A stretch of DNA of 64,000 bases from an uncultured Marinobacter sp. (lineage in GTDB: Bacteria > Pseudomonadota > Gammaproteobacteria > Pseudomonadales > Oleiphilaceae). Below, piece by piece: positions 1-11,388 of the stretch (its first letter is position 1; every line of letters starts with the position of its first letter). The stretch spans positions 124,001 through 188,000 of the forward strand of contig NZ_CAMPJO010000008.1 in assembly GCF_946886895.1 (NCBI RefSeq), given 5' to 3'. Position numbers and translations under genes: made by a program. The notes below the pieces were generated by a model. The model had not been told where the DNA came from. It ran no database searches and was given only the letters and a program-made list of their open reading frames with translations.

Positions 1-68
1 AAATTCTTGATAGCCAGCCGACGGGCGATCTCTTCAGTCTGGGTGCGGACACGTTTGGGATCGAGCAT
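1..68 (-). CDS. serS: Seryl-tRNA synthetase, N-terminal fragment (cut by window edge)
   Basis: Only the first 22 codons are in the window. The reverse strand from 68 reads M-L-D-P-K-R-V-R, then T-Q-T-E-E-I-A-R-R-L, which is the typical start of bacterial seryl-tRNA synthetase (the N-terminal helical arm that contacts tRNA-Ser). The ATG is preceded by AGGAT at a suitable distance. The enzyme charges tRNA-Ser and tRNA-Sec with serine in the cytoplasm. It lies 89 bases downstream of rarA on the same strand, the rarA-serS order seen in Pseudomonas. The catalytic class II core lies outside the window, so the call rests on the short N-terminus and on gene order. Confidence 0.8.
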   Translation of the reverse strand, partial: MLDPKRVRTQTEEIARRLAIKN

Positions 69-157
69 GATTATCCTGAATCTTCCGGTTAGCGGTATGA
101 ATTGAGTGACTGGCCATTATACCCGCACGAACCGCTCTGGCCAGTGCAGTAACGGGT

Positions 158-1495
158 TCAGGAATAGCGCTTGCGGGAACTGCCGGCGTTGAGGACATCC
201 AGGCGCTGGCGCTTTTCCGCGAGCTTGATTTCGAGCCCCCGGTCAACGGGCTGGTAATAGCGGCGGCTATGGATCGCCTCCGGGAGGTAGGCTTCGCCGG
301 CCGCGAAGGCATCGGGTTCATCATGGGCATACCGGTAGGACTCGCCATGACCAAGGCTTTTCATCAGTTTGGTAGGGGCATTGCGGAGATGGACCGGCAC
401 CTCATGATCCGGGTCCTGCCGGATGTCGGCCATACACTGGTTGAACGCCTGATAGACGGCATTGCTCTTGGGCGCCAGCGCCAGGTAAGTCACCGCCTGG
501 GCCAGCGCCAGCTCACCTTCGGGGGAGCCCAGACGCTCCTGGGCATCCCACGCATCAAGGCTCAACTGAAGGGCCCGGGGATCGGCATTGCCGATATCCT
601 CACTGGCGATGCGGGCGAGGCGGCGGGCGACATATAAGGGATCGCAGCCGCCATCCAGCATCCGGCACAGCCAGTACAGGGCGCCATCCGGGTCCGACCC
701 CCTGACCGATTTGTGCAGGGCGGAAATCTGGTCGTAGAACACATCGCCGCCCTTATCGAACCGGCGCAGGCTGGTTTGCATCACCTGTTCAAGCTGTTCG
801 GGCGAAACCCGGTCGTTACCGTCGGCATCCGGTTCCGCCAGATCGGCTGCCACTTCCAGAATGTTCAGTGCCCTCCGGGCATCGCCACCGGAGGCCGCCG
901 CCATGACCGCCAACACATCGTCGGCCACAGCCAGGCGGCCAGCGAAGCCCTCCTCCGAGGTCAGCGCCCGGTTCAGCAGTGTGAGGACATCCTCGTCCTC
1001 CAGATTTTTCAGCACGTACACCCGGGTGCGGGACAATAGCGCGCTGTTGAGTTCGAAGGACGGATTTTCCGTGGTGGCGCCGACAAAGATAAACGTGCCA
1101 TCTTCAATGTGCGGCAGAAAGGCATCCTGCTGGCTTTTATTAAAGCGATGGACCTCATCCACAAACAGCAGCGTATCGCGCCCACGGGACTGCTTACGAT
1201 CCCGGGCACGCTCGACAACCGCGCGGATATCCTTGACGCCACTGAGCACCGCCGAGACTGTCTCAAAACTGAGGTCGCTGACATTGGCCAGCAGGCGGGC
1301 AAACGTTGTCTTGCCAACCCCGGGCGGGCCCCAGAGAATCATCGAGTGCAGCTGGCCCTGCTCCACGGCCCGGCGAAGCGGTTTACCCGGGCCCACCAGA
1401 TGAGCCTGCCCAACGTACTCGTCAAGGGATTCCGGGCGCATCCGGGCCGCCAGCGGCCGAAAACCCGTTGGTTCCCCGAACAGGCTGTCCTGCAT
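158..1495 (-). CDS. rarA: Replication-associated recombination protein A (AAA+ ATPase)
   Basis: 445 residues, the normal length for RarA/MgsA. The family acts at stalled or gapped replication forks and resembles clamp loaders and RuvB. Visible are the N-terminal motif for SSB and fork association, a Walker A GPPGVGKT at about residues 55-62, a Walker [12 protein letters not shown] near 110-120, the sensor segment [12 protein letters not shown], and the C-terminal tetramerisation part with [12 protein letters not shown] and YHPxxRG-like stretches ([10 protein letters not shown]). The start ATG overlaps the lolA stop by one base (TGATG), so the two are translationally linked. The ftsK-lolA-rarA-serS order is conserved in Pseudomonas. 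Confidence 0.96.
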   Translation of the reverse strand: MQDSLFGEPTGFRPLAARMRPESLDEYVGQAHLVGPGKPLRRAVEQGQLHSMILWGPPGVGKTTFARLLANVSDLSFETVSAVLSGVKDIRAVVERARDRKQSRGRDTLLFVDEVHRFNKSQQDAFLPHIEDGTFIFVGATTENPSFELNSALLSRTRVYVLKNLEDEDVLTLLNRALTSEEGFAGRLAVADDVLAVMAAASGGDARRALNILEVAADLAEPDADGNDRVSPEQLEQVMQTSLRRFDKGGDVFYDQISALHKSVRGSDPDGALYWLCRMLDGGCDPLYVARRLARIASEDIGNADPRALQLSLDAWDAQERLGSPEGELALAQAVTYLALAPKSNAVYQAFNQCMADIRQDPDHEVPVHLRNAPTKLMKSLGHGESYRYAHDEPDAFAAGEAYLPEAIHSRRYYQPVDRGLEIKLAEKRQRLDVLNAGSSRKRYS

Positions 1496-2154
1496 CAGGC
1501 TCCGTCCCGGATAATGTCCACACCCTTGGGGTAGTCCAGCGTAAACGCTTCCGTTTTCACCGGCTGGTTCAGCCGGATATTGTCGAAGCTCAATACGCTC
1601 AGCTGCGAGAGTGAATCCTGCATCCGCATTTCCTGCAACTCACCCTTATAGAAGGTCAGGCGCAGTGAAGTGAACAGCGAATCCGGGCTTTTCGGTTCGA
1701 GGGTGAATTCCCGGGTATACTCACCCACCTTGCGCCCGGAAACCCTGTAGGTCTCCGCCAGGTTGCCAACCTCACCACTGAGCAACAGCGCCGGCGTTGT
1801 CTGCACCCGATCATCCAGATTGTGGATGGTCACCTGCTCCAGGTCCGGATCGTACACTTCCACCGTCTCGCCATTACTGACAATGAACTGAGGCAGCGGG
1901 GCCCGGGTTTCCCAGTAGAACAGCCCCGGGCGCTTGGCCTTCAGGGATCCACGGGTCTCACGAACTTCATTGCCATTACCACTGACGACGATCTGGATAA
2001 AATCAGCCTGGTAGGATTCGTAACTCTTGAGCATGGTCGCCAGTTCACCGGCTGCCTCCGTGGACCCGGCGCCGGTGTCCTGAGCCACGGCCGCGACACT
2101 GAACAGCCAGGCCATGACAAAGGTTAGTGGGTAACGCAGGGAAATGGATTGCAT
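1495..2154 (-). CDS. lolA: Outer-membrane lipoprotein carrier protein LolA
   Basis: 219 residues. LolA is the periplasmic chaperone that takes lipoproteins from LolCDE in the inner membrane and hands them to LolB at the outer membrane. The protein starts with a clear signal peptide (basic n-region, hydrophobic core, cleavage after V-A-Q near residue 25) and then shows the family pattern: [13 protein letters not shown], a glycine/RETRG strand, the [12 protein letters not shown] stretch and a C-terminal hydrophobic-strand barrel region. It sits 12 bases after ftsK; GGAGTCC upstream of the ATG is the ribosome binding site. The one-base overlap with rarA indicates an operon. Confidence 0.95.
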   Translation of the reverse strand: MQSISLRYPLTFVMAWLFSVAAVAQDTGAGSTEAAGELATMLKSYESYQADFIQIVVSGNGNEVRETRGSLKAKRPGLFYWETRAPLPQFIVSNGETVEVYDPDLEQVTIHNLDDRVQTTPALLLSGEVGNLAETYRVSGRKVGEYTREFTLEPKSPDSLFTSLRLTFYKGELQEMRMQDSLSQLSVLSFDNIRLNQPVKTEAFTLDYPKGVDIIRDGA

Positions 2155-2166
2155 GAAACAGGACTC

Positions 2167-4776
2167 CTAGTCGCGTGGTGGTGGTGGCGCCAGCACTTCC
2201 CGGGCGCCATTATGGCCCGCGGCACTGACAACGCCCGATGCTTCCATGGCATCAACCAGGTTCGCAGCCCGGTTGTACCCGATCTTGAATTTGCGCTGAA
2301 CGGAGGAAATGGACACCCGTCGTCCTTCGGTGACAAAGGCAACGGCTTCGTCAAAGAGCGCGTCGCTCTCGCTGTCACCGCCATCGGCCAGTGTCGGCAC
2401 ACCCGGCAAGCTCTCACCCTCGGCGCCATTGAGTACATCATCCACGTAAACCGGTTCGCCCCGAGCCTTCCAGGCGCTGACAACCCGATGCACCTCGTCG
2501 TCGTCCACAAAGGCACCGTGAACGCGGACCGGCAGGCCCGATCCCGGTGGCAGGTAGAGCATGTCGCCATGACCCAGCAGCTGTTCGGCGCCGCCCTGGT
2601 CCAGGACCGTTCTGGAATCGATCTTGGACGACACCTGGAACGACATCCGGGTCGGAATATTGGCTTTGATCAGGCCGGTGATCACGTCCACGGACGGCCG
2701 CTGGGTTGCCAGGATAAGGTGAATACCCGCTGCCCGCGCCTTCTGGGCGATACGGGCAATGAGCTCCTCCACCTTTTTGCCGACGATCATCATCATGTCG
2801 GCGAATTCGTCGATCACCACGACAATGAACGGCAGCGTTTCCAGCTCTGGCCGCTCCTGTTCATCGTTGGCCAGGTATTCATCCGGCTTCCACAGTGGGT
2901 CGAGGATGGGATCGCCGGCCGCCCTGGCGTCTTTGATCTTGCGGTTATACCCGGCCAGGTTCCGGACCCCAAGGCTGGCCATCAGGCGATAGCGCCGCTC
3001 CATCTCGGCGACACACCAGCGAAGCGCGTTGGCTGCCTCCTTCATGTCGGTAACCACCGGCGCCAGCAGATGGGGAATGCCGTCATAGATGCTCAACTCC
3101 AGCATCTTGGGGTCCACCATGATAAACCGGACGTCCTCGGGCCCAGCCTTCAGCAGCATGCTCAACAGCATGGCATTAACCCCCACCGACTTGCCGGAGC
3201 CGGTGGTACCGGCCACCAGCAGGTGAGGCATCTTGGAGAGGTTGGCCACCATGGGGTTGCCACCGATGTCATTGCCCAATGCCAGGGTCAGCGGTGAGCT
3301 GGACTCCTCGAACACCCGGGCACCCAGCACCTCGCTGAGACGAACGATTTCCCGTTCTTCGTTGGGGATTTCAATGCCCACCACAGACTTACCGGGAATC
3401 ACTTCCACCACGCGCACGCTGAGCACAGCCAGGGAGCGCGCCAGATCCTTGGCCAGGTTGGAGATTTTGCTGACTTTCACACCTGGGGCGGGCTTGATTT
3501 CAAAGCGGGTGATCACCGGGCCCGGATTGACTTCAACCACTTCCACCGAGACCCCGAAATCCGCGAGCTTTTCTTCCAGTAACCGGGACATGTGCGCCAG
3601 CGATTCTTCCGAGTAGCCCTTTTCCTGATGCTCCTCGGGAGGATCCAGCAGAGAGATAGGAGGAATGGCGCTTTCAATGTCTTCAAGCAGCGAAGGCTGA
3701 TTGTTTTTACCGTTCCTGGCAGTGGGTGACTGCTCGTCTTTCTTGAACGGTGAAATCTTCACGGCCCGGGCCGCCGGGGCTCCGCCCGCGGCAGGCGCCG
3801 GATTGGCGGGCTTAGGTTCCGGCCGGGGCGCGACGTCGCGGGAGCTGAAACTCTCAAGCAATGCTGGCTCCCCGTCGGCGTTGGCCGACATCCCTTCCAG
3901 CCCGGGCTCCAGACGCTCTTTGGGACCCTCGGCAACCGCCCGGGATTTGCGGGGGCCAAGCCCTGGCAGGCGATGCCACCACCGGCGACCATTGTTACCG
4001 TTTTTTGCTTTTGGCGTTGCCTTCGGCTCCGGTGCGACCCGGTCCTTGACCACCGGCGGCTCCGGAGCCGGCTTTGGTGCCGAACGGGACGATGGTTGCG
4101 GCTTTTCCCGGGTGGCGCTCTCCGTCTCCGCAGCCGATGAAAAGAGGTTCTTTGTCGCCAGCGCGACTCTCAGCGTTGTTCCGCCGACCTGATCCATCAG
4201 CCAGAACCAGGACAGGCCGGTAGTCACCGTCAGGGCAAACAGGAAGATTGCAATCAGCAACAGCGTGGTGGCCGGCAGATTAAAGAAGCGCACCATGGCT
4301 TCAGACACCGCGGTCCCCATCACCCCACCGGCAGACACCCCAAGACCGAACACGGAATAGAGTGACAGCAGGCTGGTGGCGGAAAGCAGAATCAGGAGGA
4401 AGCCGCCAAAGCGCATCAGGAAAAGCGGAAAGTGCAGGTCCAGAGACTCGTTACGCAGCCGGATCAGCATGAGAGCGTAACCGGCGATCATCACCGGAAA
4501 CAGGTAGGCGACCTGCCCGAAGAAATCCATAAGCAGGCTCGCCAGCCAGGCACCCGTGCGCCCCGCGTAGTTCTGCACGCTGGTTTCATGGCCGATACTG
4601 GCCCACCCCGGGTCGCTCGGGCTATAGGTCACCAGTGCCATGGCCAGGTATATACACAGGGCAATCAGAGCGATGACAGCGCCTTCACGGGCGCCCTGTG
4701 CGGCCAGGCGGCGAAAGCGCTGCTGCTTCTCTGTCAGTTCCTGTGGTGCTTTCTTCGCGTTTGCAGATTCAGCCAT
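2167..4776 (-). CDS. ftsK: DNA translocase FtsK
   Basis: 869 residues. FtsK anchors at the septum and pumps chromosomal DNA toward dif for XerCD-mediated dimer resolution. Hydrophobic segments at about 31-52, 78-103, 122-145 and 168-190 give the four-helix membrane domain. A short Pro/Ala-rich linker (about 215-390) follows, much shorter than in E. coli. The motor has Walker A GTTGSGKS at about 524-531 and Walker B-like [11 protein letters not shown] near 650. The last 65 residues form the winged-helix gamma domain that reads KOPS. It starts 6 bases after the metZ stop, so metZ, ftsK, lolA and rarA read as one transcription unit. Confidence 0.96.
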   Translation of the reverse strand: MAESANAKKAPQELTEKQQRFRRLAAQGAREGAVIALIALCIYLAMALVTYSPSDPGWASIGHETSVQNYAGRTGAWLASLLMDFFGQVAYLFPVMIAGYALMLIRLRNESLDLHFPLFLMRFGGFLLILLSATSLLSLYSVFGLGVSAGGVMGTAVSEAMVRFFNLPATTLLLIAIFLFALTVTTGLSWFWLMDQVGGTTLRVALATKNLFSSAAETESATREKPQPSSRSAPKPAPEPPVVKDRVAPEPKATPKAKNGNNGRRWWHRLPGLGPRKSRAVAEGPKERLEPGLEGMSANADGEPALLESFSSRDVAPRPEPKPANPAPAAGGAPAARAVKISPFKKDEQSPTARNGKNNQPSLLEDIESAIPPISLLDPPEEHQEKGYSEESLAHMSRLLEEKLADFGVSVEVVEVNPGPVITRFEIKPAPGVKVSKISNLAKDLARSLAVLSVRVVEVIPGKSVVGIEIPNEEREIVRLSEVLGARVFEESSSPLTLALGNDIGGNPMVANLSKMPHLLVAGTTGSGKSVGVNAMLLSMLLKAGPEDVRFIMVDPKMLELSIYDGIPHLLAPVVTDMKEAANALRWCVAEMERRYRLMASLGVRNLAGYNRKIKDARAAGDPILDPLWKPDEYLANDEQERPELETLPFIVVVIDEFADMMMIVGKKVEELIARIAQKARAAGIHLILATQRPSVDVITGLIKANIPTRMSFQVSSKIDSRTVLDQGGAEQLLGHGDMLYLPPGSGLPVRVHGAFVDDDEVHRVVSAWKARGEPVYVDDVLNGAEGESLPGVPTLADGGDSESDALFDEAVAFVTEGRRVSISSVQRKFKIGYNRAANLVDAMEASGVVSAAGHNGAREVLAPPPPRD

Positions 4777-4782
4777 GAATGC

Positions 4783-6024
4783 TCAGACGTTTCCATTGCT
4801 TGCGTTCTGAAGCGCCTGAAGCCCTCTGGCAAGATCGGTCTTCAGGTCTTCGACTGCTTCTATGCCCACGGAAATCCTCACCAGATTCTCGGTGATACCG
4901 GCACGCTCCTTGTCTTCCGGAGAAAGCCGCCCGTGGGTTGTCGTGGCCGGGTGGGTGATGGTGGTTTTCACATCCCCCAGGTTGGCCGTAATCGAAATCA
5001 TCCGGGTACCATCAATAAATCGCCAGGCTTCGGTGCGGTCGCCTTTTACGCAGAACGACAGAACCCCGCCAAAGCCCGTTTGCTGCTTTTTGGCCAGTGC
5101 GTGCTGCGGGTGGCTTTCCAGGCCCGCGTAAAAGACACGCTCGATGGCCGGCTGCTGTTCCAGCCACAACGCCAACTCTAACGCATTGTCGCAGTGGGCT
5201 CGCATACGGATTGGTAAGGTTTCCAAGCCCTTGTGGAAAACCCACGCGTTGAACGGGCTCAGAGTCGGCCCCGCGGATCTCAGGAAGCCGTAGACCTCGT
5301 CCATCAGCTTGCCGGGGCCGACAACCACACCTCCGACACAGCGGCCCTGACCATCCAGGTATTTGGTCGCAGAGTGGATGACGATGTCTGCGCCGTGTTC
5401 GAAAGGACGTTGTAACACCGGCGTACAGAAGCAGTTATCCACCACAAACAGGGCGCCGTTGTCATGGGCCAGTTGCGCCAGCGCGCCCATGTCCGCCACC
5501 TCACACAGCGGGTTCGACGGCGTCTCGATAAACAGCATCCGGGTTTTCGGACCCACGGCACGAGACCATTCGTCCATGTCGGTGAGGCTGACAAACGTGG
5601 TTTCAACGCCGAACCGGGCCAGGTATTTCTGAAACAGCACATTGGTGGTGCCAAACACACCCCGGGAACACACCACGTGATCGCCGCTCTGCAGCAACGC
5701 CATACAGGTGCTCAGAATGGCGGCCATGCCCGACGCCGTTGCCACCGCCCGCTCACCGCCCTCCATGGCGGCGATGCGACCTTCGAACGCCTGGACGGTA
5801 GGATTGGTAAACCGCGAATAGATATTCCCCGGTTCATCACCCCCGAAACGGGCCGCCGCCTGGGCGGCACTGCCGTAAACAAAACTGGAAGTCGGGAAGA
5901 TAGCATCGCTGTGCTCAAGCTGACCCGTGCGGATCTGCCCTGCCCTCACCGCAAGGGTATCCACCGACATGCCTTCAAGATCCGATTCGGGGATCCAGAC
6001 ATTTTCTTCACGGCGAACGGTCAT
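4783..6024 (-). CDS. metZ: O-succinylhomoserine sulfhydrylase
   Basis: 413 residues, Cys/Met-metabolism PLP enzyme family. MetZ makes homocysteine directly from O-succinylhomoserine and sulfide, bypassing cystathionine, as in Pseudomonas. The PLP lysine is in SATKYLDGQGR at about residue 221; the SRFTNPT and ETPSNP motifs of the family are present. The start ATG has AGGAG six bases upstream. The call as MetZ rather than MetB or MetY rests on its place next to purF, which is the Pseudomonas order, and on the overall resemblance. It lies 30 bases after purF and 6 before ftsK. Confidence 0.9.
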   Translation of the reverse strand: MTVRREENVWIPESDLEGMSVDTLAVRAGQIRTGQLEHSDAIFPTSSFVYGSAAQAAARFGGDEPGNIYSRFTNPTVQAFEGRIAAMEGGERAVATASGMAAILSTCMALLQSGDHVVCSRGVFGTTNVLFQKYLARFGVETTFVSLTDMDEWSRAVGPKTRMLFIETPSNPLCEVADMGALAQLAHDNGALFVVDNCFCTPVLQRPFEHGADIVIHSATKYLDGQGRCVGGVVVGPGKLMDEVYGFLRSAGPTLSPFNAWVFHKGLETLPIRMRAHCDNALELALWLEQQPAIERVFYAGLESHPQHALAKKQQTGFGGVLSFCVKGDRTEAWRFIDGTRMISITANLGDVKTTITHPATTTHGRLSPEDKERAGITENLVRISVGIEAVEDLKTDLARGLQALQNASNGNV

Positions 6025-6054
6025 GAGCTTCTCCTGGTGGTTTCGGTAACGTGC

Positions 6055-7581
6055 TTAGTCTTCGTCGTTGTAAAGGTCGATAATGCCATTGTCTTCCGAT
6101 TCGACGGCAGACCCTTTCGAGCGTTGCTCGTCATTCCGGAGCTCTTCCAGCCGGTTGAGGTAGGCCGCATCCACGTCACCGGTCACATAGTTGCCGGTAA
6201 AAACGGAACATTCCCAGCCCTCAATGGCATCGTTCACGTCACTCACGCAGGTGACCAGATCCTCAATATCCTGGTACAGCAACCAGTCCGCGCCAATCAG
6301 GTCGCGAATTTCCTCAACCGTGCGGTCGTGGGCAATCAACTCGCTGGCCGAGGGCATATCAATGCCATAGACGTTGGGGTAGCGCACCGGGGGAGCCGCC
6401 GAGGCAAAATAGACCTTGCGCGCTCCGGCATCCCGGGCCATCTGCACAATCTCCTTGCAGGTGGTGCCCCGGACAATGGAATCGTCCACCAGCATGACGT
6501 TCTTGCCCCGGAACTCAAGATCAATCGGGTTGAGTTTCTGGCGGACGGATTTCTTGCGCATTTTCTGGCCGGGCATGATGAACGTCCGGCCGATATAGCG
6601 GTTCTTGATAAAGCCTTCCCGGAACTTCAGGCCCAGCCGGTGAGCCATTTGCATGGCCGAGGTGCGGCTGGTGTCTGGAATGGGCATGATGACGTCAATG
6701 TCGTGATCGGGGCACTCACGGAGCACTTTTTCCGCCAGGGTTTCACCCATTCTCAGGCGGGCCTTGTACACGGATACCTTGTCGATGATCGAATCCGGTC
6801 GGGCGAAGTAGACGTGTTCGAAAATGCACGGATAGAGGTGCGGCTCTTCCGCGCACTGCCGGGTGTAGAGGGTACCATCGGTTTCGATGTAAACCGCTTC
6901 ACCCGGATCGATATCCCGGACCAGCGAATAGCCGGCGGCGCTCAGCGCCACACTCTCCGACGCAATCATGTACTCCTTGCGGCCATCGTCCGAGGTACGC
7001 TCGCCATAGCAGGCGGGGCGAATACCATTGGGATCGCGAAAACCAACAATGCCATAACCGGTGATCATCGCGATCACGGCATAGGCGCCCCGGCAACGTT
7101 TGTGCACCGCACGCACCGCCGAAAAAATTTCATCCTTGGTAGGGTCCAGCTTGCCCAGTTTCTGGAGTTCGTGGGCAAACACATTCAGCAGGACTTCGGA
7201 GTCCGAATTGGTGTTAATGTGCCGCAGGTCAGTTCGGAACAGGTCATTACTGAGCTCGTCGGCGTTGGTGAGGTTGCCGTTGTGCGCCAGGGTAATGCCG
7301 TAGGGGCTGTTGACATAAAACGGCTGGGCTTCGGCAGAACTGGAACTGCCTGCCGTCGGATAGCGCACATGACCAATGCCTACATTCCCCACCAGACGAC
7401 GCATGTGGCGGGTGTGAAACACATCCCGGACCAGGCCGTTGTCCTTGCGCAGAAAAAACCGCTCATCCTGAAACGTTACAATGCCCGCCGCGTCCTGGCC
7501 CCGGTGCTGAAGTACAGTCAGTGCGTCGTAGAGCGACTGATTGACGTTGGAAGTGCTGACGATGCCGACAATGCCACACAT
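6055..7581 (-). CDS. purF: Amidophosphoribosyltransferase
   Basis: 508 residues; first committed step of purine synthesis, PRPP plus glutamine to 5-phosphoribosylamine. Cys2 (MCGIVGIV) is the N-terminal nucleophile of the glutaminase domain once Met is removed; there is no propeptide. The PRPP-binding loop [14 protein letters not shown] is at about 361-374. The HNGNLTN and IGHVRY motifs of class II amidotransferases are intact. It lies 34 bases downstream of cvpA, the cvpA-purF pairing known from E. coli and Pseudomonas. Confidence 0.97.
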   Translation of the reverse strand: MCGIVGIVSTSNVNQSLYDALTVLQHRGQDAAGIVTFQDERFFLRKDNGLVRDVFHTRHMRRLVGNVGIGHVRYPTAGSSSSAEAQPFYVNSPYGITLAHNGNLTNADELSNDLFRTDLRHINTNSDSEVLLNVFAHELQKLGKLDPTKDEIFSAVRAVHKRCRGAYAVIAMITGYGIVGFRDPNGIRPACYGERTSDDGRKEYMIASESVALSAAGYSLVRDIDPGEAVYIETDGTLYTRQCAEEPHLYPCIFEHVYFARPDSIIDKVSVYKARLRMGETLAEKVLRECPDHDIDVIMPIPDTSRTSAMQMAHRLGLKFREGFIKNRYIGRTFIMPGQKMRKKSVRQKLNPIDLEFRGKNVMLVDDSIVRGTTCKEIVQMARDAGARKVYFASAAPPVRYPNVYGIDMPSASELIAHDRTVEEIRDLIGADWLLYQDIEDLVTCVSDVNDAIEGWECSVFTGNYVTGDVDAAYLNRLEELRNDEQRSKGSAVESEDNGIIDLYNDED

Positions 7582-7615
7582 GGATAAGAGGGTCTCCGAG
7601 TGTTAAACCTGAATG

Positions 7616-8185
7616 TTAACGGGACGCGGACGCGGGTTCCACGCTTTCCTGCAACCGGGAACTGTCCGACGCGCCGGTAGACCCCGATGCGGGTCCGAGA
7701 AAACGGGCGAATTCATCGCCCAGGGTACGTCTGGACCAGTCTTCCACCACCGCAAGACGGTTAATCATGATGGATGAGCGCCACCAGGTATCCTGTGCCA
7801 GCGGGGTATAACGGGTAAAGGCGATGGCAACGATCACCACCACCAGGCCACGCAGCAGGCCAAACCCCATGCCCAGCACTCTATCGGTGGCGGACAACCC
7901 GGTCGCGCGTACCAGATGACCAATCATGTTATTGATGATGGCGCCTACGATGAGGGTACCAAAAAACAGGATGGCAAACGCCGCAATCAGGCGAACCAAC
8001 GGCGTTTCAACGGTACTTTCGAGCAGCGACTGCATCTGGGGGTGGAACGTCCGGGCGAGAATGAACGCACCAATCCAGGTCACCAGCGACAGCGCTTCCT
8101 TGACGAAGCCCCGCTTCAGGCTGATGAGCGTGGAAACTGTAATCAGGGCGATAATGACCCAGTCAATCCAGATCAGCGCGTCCAT
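7616..8185 (-). CDS. cvpA: CvpA family membrane protein
   Basis: 189 residues, four predicted membrane helices (about 5-22, 28-46, 62-85 and 101-121) and a soluble C-terminal tail. The first helices read WIDWVIIALITVSTLISLKRG, the typical CvpA start. CvpA was named for colicin V production in E. coli; its molecular job is still poorly defined, with links to envelope tolerance. The position directly before purF is the strongest support besides the topology. The ribosome binding site is weak. Confidence 0.92.
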   Translation of the reverse strand: MDALIWIDWVIIALITVSTLISLKRGFVKEALSLVTWIGAFILARTFHPQMQSLLESTVETPLVRLIAAFAILFFGTLIVGAIINNMIGHLVRATGLSATDRVLGMGFGLLRGLVVVIVAIAFTRYTPLAQDTWWRSSIMINRLAVVEDWSRRTLGDEFARFLGPASGSTGASDSSRLQESVEPASASR

Positions 8186-8278
8186 GGAAAACCCGGTGGA
8201 GAAAAAGAAGCGCGAATTCTATCAGGAAACGGCCGGTCGCCAAACCGCCTGACCAGGATAAATGTGAGCGGCCGGTGT

Positions 8279-8986
8279 TTATTTTTCCCCGGTGGTCACG
8301 AGGCTGTTCAGATTGAAGGTTTTATCCAGTGCCTGCTTTGCGGTCTGGGCTTCGGATTCACTGGCGAACGGGCCGCTGAACACCCTGGTCAGGGTGGTTC
8401 CGCCCCGCACAACCTGCTGCAGATGGGAGTCGTAGCCTTTGTCGCGAACCTGATCCCGCAACCGACGGGCGTTGTCTTCATTGCCAAAGCTACCGAGCTG
8501 AACCACCCAGGCGCCTTCAAGCGAACGGGTGTATTCGGCGCTCTCCACGGGTTCCCCGGAGTCGGACGCCGATGCCGTGGTTGTCGGTGCCTCCGAGGGC
8601 TCGGGTTCGGCCACCTTGGGCTCCGCCGCCTGCCCTTCGACTGGTTCGGCTGGCTGGTCTGCCTTCGCGCCGTCACCGGTGCCGGAAGCATCGGTGCCCC
8701 CGGCGGAATCACCCTCTTCAACAATGCGGTAATCCTGGCTATCCACCAGGGGCCGGGAGGTCTGGGTGGCTTCCGGGTCAACGGCGCTGCCACTGTTCTC
8801 GTAGGTCGGCGGCTGCGCCCTGTCGCCCTCCGGTACGTTCACTTCCGGGAACGGCGGCTCTTCGGGAATCTTGATCGTCGTGGAGGTGCGTTCGGAGTGA
8901 GGTTCGTCAAACACCATGGGTACAAAGATAACCGCCAGGGAAACCAGAACCAGTGCCCCGATTATTCTTTGCTTCAGTCCATCCAC
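8279..8986 (-). CDS. dedD: SPOR-domain cell-division protein (DedD-like)
   Basis: 235 residues from the chosen GTG. The reading frame is open further upstream to 9034, but the GTG at 8986 gives V/M-DGLKQRIIGALVLVSLAVI, the usual start of this family, with GGGAG nine bases upstream. A single N-terminal membrane anchor (about 6-26) is followed by a long Pro/Ala/Glu-rich periplasmic linker and a C-terminal SPOR domain (about 155-235, starting WVVQLGSFGNEDNARRLRD) that binds denuded peptidoglycan at the septum. It sits between folC and cvpA as in Pseudomonas. Confidence 0.9.
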   Translation of the reverse strand: MDGLKQRIIGALVLVSLAVIFVPMVFDEPHSERTSTTIKIPEEPPFPEVNVPEGDRAQPPTYENSGSAVDPEATQTSRPLVDSQDYRIVEEGDSAGGTDASGTGDGAKADQPAEPVEGQAAEPKVAEPEPSEAPTTTASASDSGEPVESAEYTRSLEGAWVVQLGSFGNEDNARRLRDQVRDKGYDSHLQQVVRGGTTLTRVFSGPFASESEAQTAKQALDKTFNLNSLVTTGEK

Positions 8987-9121
8987 GTTACTCGACTCCC
9001 ATCTGTCACCTGTCTGCCCGGCAGGGCGTGTCAACGCAAATACTAACTGCCAGCCCCCAAGAACTCAAAGGCCGGGCGGCCGCCATGGACAAAGTTTAAG
9101 CCTGTAGCCCGATCAGGCCGG

Positions 9122-10435
9122 CTACCCCGGGGCTGTCAGCAGCGCCCTGGCCTCGGCCACGGTGTAAAAAGAACCGAACACAATAATCGTGTCCTCCTCC
9201 GAGGCCGCCTTTCGGGCAGCCCCGATGGCCTCGGCCACGGAGCCGGACACCAGCGGTGCAACGTCTGGCACGCTCCCCGCACGGGCCAGCAACTCTTCCG
9301 CCGCAAGCCCGCGCGGCACCGCAAGACCTGCCAGATACCAGTGATCAACAACGGCGCTCATGGCTCGCAGAACGCCTTCCACGTCCTTGTCGGCCAGTGC
9401 GGCATACACCGCATGAACCCGACCATTACCACTTTTTAACGCCTGTAACCGGCCAGCCAGCCAACCCGCAGCGTGGGGGTTGTGGCCAACATCGACGTAC
9501 AGGGCCGGCGCCTCCCCCAGTTTTTCAAACCGGCCGGGCACACGCAGGCTGCTCAGCACCTGTGTCATCCTGTCTGCCGGGAGCTCCCGCGCCAATGTCC
9601 GGACCGCGACCACTGCGGCCGCAACGCTCGCCACCGGTAATGGGCCCGAAGGCAACACAAACGATTCACCGAGATAGTGCAGCACCAGCTCCGCGCCCCG
9701 CGCCTGACCTTCCGCCCGTTCCGTTACCTGGTAATCCCGGCCTGACAACGCCAGCTTTACACCTTGAGCCGATGCCTGCTGCAGCACGGAATTCGGTGGC
9801 GTTTCGTCCGCGCAGACGGCGGGGATACCCGGTCGCAGAATGCCCGCCTTCTCAAAGCCGATCACCTCCCGGTTGTCGCCCAGGAAGGCCACATGGTCGA
9901 TATCCACCGAGGTAATGATGGCAAGGTCGGCATCCAGAACGTTAACGGCATCCAGCCGCCCGCCGAGACCCACTTCCAGAATCCAGTCCTCAACACCGGC
10001 GTCGGCAAAAACCACAAACGCCGCCAGAGTGCCAAACTCGAAATAAGTCAGCGTTATGTTTCCCCGAGCCTGCTCAACCCGCTCCAATGCCGCGACCAGC
10101 GTCGCATCGGGAACATCCACCCCGTCAATACGAACCCGCTCGTTATAGCGTTGAATATGCGGGGAGGTATAGGCACCCGTGCGACGCCCGTGGGCCATCA
10201 GCAAGGCCTCCACGGCAGCCACCGTACTGCCCTTACCGTTGGTACCGGCCACGGTGATGATCCGACCAGCCGGCTTGCGACGGAACAGGCGCCGCAACAC
10301 CATCAGGACGCGATCGAGGCCGAGATCAATTTCCGTGGGGTGGATCGACTCCAGATAGGCAAGCCACTGGTCAAGGGAAGCCCCCACCCCTGGCACAGCC
10401 GGGGGCGGGGTAACGCGGTTACTCGGTGGGGGCAT
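9122..10435 (-). CDS. folC: Bifunctional folylpolyglutamate / dihydrofolate synthase
   Basis: 437 residues from the ATG at 10435, which lies inside the end of accD (17-base overlap). The frame is open to 10525, but the upstream part is only accD in another frame. FolC adds L-glutamate to dihydropteroate (making dihydrofolate) and extends the polyglutamate tail. The Mur-ligase ATP loop [10 protein letters not shown] and the TSPH folate-site motif with [10 protein letters not shown] are visible, followed by the DIDHVAFLG segment and the C-terminal glutamate-ligase domain. The overlap with accD suggests translational coupling. Confidence 0.94.
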   Translation of the reverse strand: MPPPSNRVTPPPAVPGVGASLDQWLAYLESIHPTEIDLGLDRVLMVLRRLFRRKPAGRIITVAGTNGKGSTVAAVEALLMAHGRRTGAYTSPHIQRYNERVRIDGVDVPDATLVAALERVEQARGNITLTYFEFGTLAAFVVFADAGVEDWILEVGLGGRLDAVNVLDADLAIITSVDIDHVAFLGDNREVIGFEKAGILRPGIPAVCADETPPNSVLQQASAQGVKLALSGRDYQVTERAEGQARGAELVLHYLGESFVLPSGPLPVASVAAAVVAVRTLARELPADRMTQVLSSLRVPGRFEKLGEAPALYVDVGHNPHAAGWLAGRLQALKSGNGRVHAVYAALADKDVEGVLRAMSAVVDHWYLAGLAVPRGLAAEELLARAGSVPDVAPLVSGSVAEAIGAARKAASEEDTIIVFGSFYTVAEARALLTAPG

Positions 10436-11345
10436 CGGTTTCAGGCTTTTCGGACACTTCAAATTCGATGGGGTCTTCGGTGCCCGGTCGCTCCTGACCG
10501 GTAAACTTGGCCAGCACGTGAGCAATTCGCTCCCGCAGTTGATGCCGGTGCAGGATCATGTCAATAGCGCCATGATCCAGCAGGAACTCACTGCGCTGAA
10601 AACCTTCCGGCAATTTTTCACGAACGGTCTGTTCAATGACCCGGGGGCCGGCGAATCCGATCAGGGCATTGGGTTCGGCGATATTCAGATCACCCAGCAT
10701 GGCAAGACTGGCAGAGACTCCGCCAAACACCGGGTCGGTCATCACCGAAATGTAGGGAATGCCTTCCTGCTTCATGCGCTCCAGCACCGCGGCCGTTTTC
10801 GACATCTGCATCAGCGACAGAATCGCTTCCTGCATGCGCGCACCGCCGCTGGCCGAAAAGCAGACCAGGGGAATACGTTCCGCCAGGGCCACATTCGCCG
10901 CCTGAACGAATTTCTCGCCCACCACCTGGCCCATGGAGCCACCCAGGAAGCCGAATTCAAAGGAACAAGCCACCAGTGGCACGCCCATCGTTGTGCCCTT
11001 CATGGCGATCAGGGCGTCTTTCTCGCCGGTGGCCTTCTGAGCCTGGGACAAGCGGTCCTTGTAGCGTTTACTGTCCTTGAATTTCAAACGATCCCAGGGC
11101 TCCAGCTCGCTGGCAATTTCCTCACGGCCGTCCTCATCCAGAAACACATCCAGACGCCGCCGGGCGTTGACCCGGAGGTGGTGATTACACTTGGGACAAA
11201 CGTCCAGGTTTTTTTCCAGTTCCGGCTTGTACAGAAACGCACCGCACTTGGGGCATTTCTTCCACAACCCCTCCGGTACGCCGGTTCTCTGTTTGGATTC
11301 CGAGCGGATCTTGCTCGGCATGATCTTGTCCAGCCAGTTACTCAT
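10419..11345 (-). CDS. accD: Acetyl-CoA carboxylase carboxyltransferase subunit beta
   Basis: 308 residues. With AccA it transfers carboxyl from biotin-BCCP to acetyl-CoA, the first step of fatty acid synthesis. The N-terminus holds the C4 zinc ribbon (CPKCGAFLY, then VCPKCNHH) at about 32-56, and the crotonase-fold body contains [21 protein letters not shown] and [11 protein letters not shown]. The ATG is preceded by AGGATGAGACC. The gene lies between trpA and folC; in Pseudomonas accD follows trpF directly, so here trpBA stand between them. Confidence 0.97.
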   Translation of the reverse strand: MSNWLDKIMPSKIRSESKQRTGVPEGLWKKCPKCGAFLYKPELEKNLDVCPKCNHHLRVNARRRLDVFLDEDGREEIASELEPWDRLKFKDSKRYKDRLSQAQKATGEKDALIAMKGTTMGVPLVACSFEFGFLGGSMGQVVGEKFVQAANVALAERIPLVCFSASGGARMQEAILSLMQMSKTAAVLERMKQEGIPYISVMTDPVFGGVSASLAMLGDLNIAEPNALIGFAGPRVIEQTVREKLPEGFQRSEFLLDHGAIDMILHRHQLRERIAHVLAKFTGQERPGTEDPIEFEVSEKPETDAPTE

Positions 11346-11388
11346 GGTCTCATCCTGTCCTTTGATACCTGTCCGCCTGGCCCCTGGT

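Noticed and set aside
109..145. ACTGGCC/GGCCAGT inverted repeat between serS and rarA
   Set aside because: Only 7 bp with a 23-base loop and no T-run; too weak for a terminator call.
2149..3297. Plus-strand frame of 382 codons opposite ftsK
   Set aside because: Reverse shadow of ftsK; no motifs and no ribosome binding site.
5464..7587. Open frame of 707 codons on the plus strand
   Set aside because: It runs antisense through metZ and purF, both complete with catalytic motifs. The composition (many His, Arg, Gly) is the usual reverse-frame product of GC-rich genes.
10436..10525. Longer folC start
   Set aside because: The added residues come from accD read in another frame and would shift the start away from the family's usual beginning.
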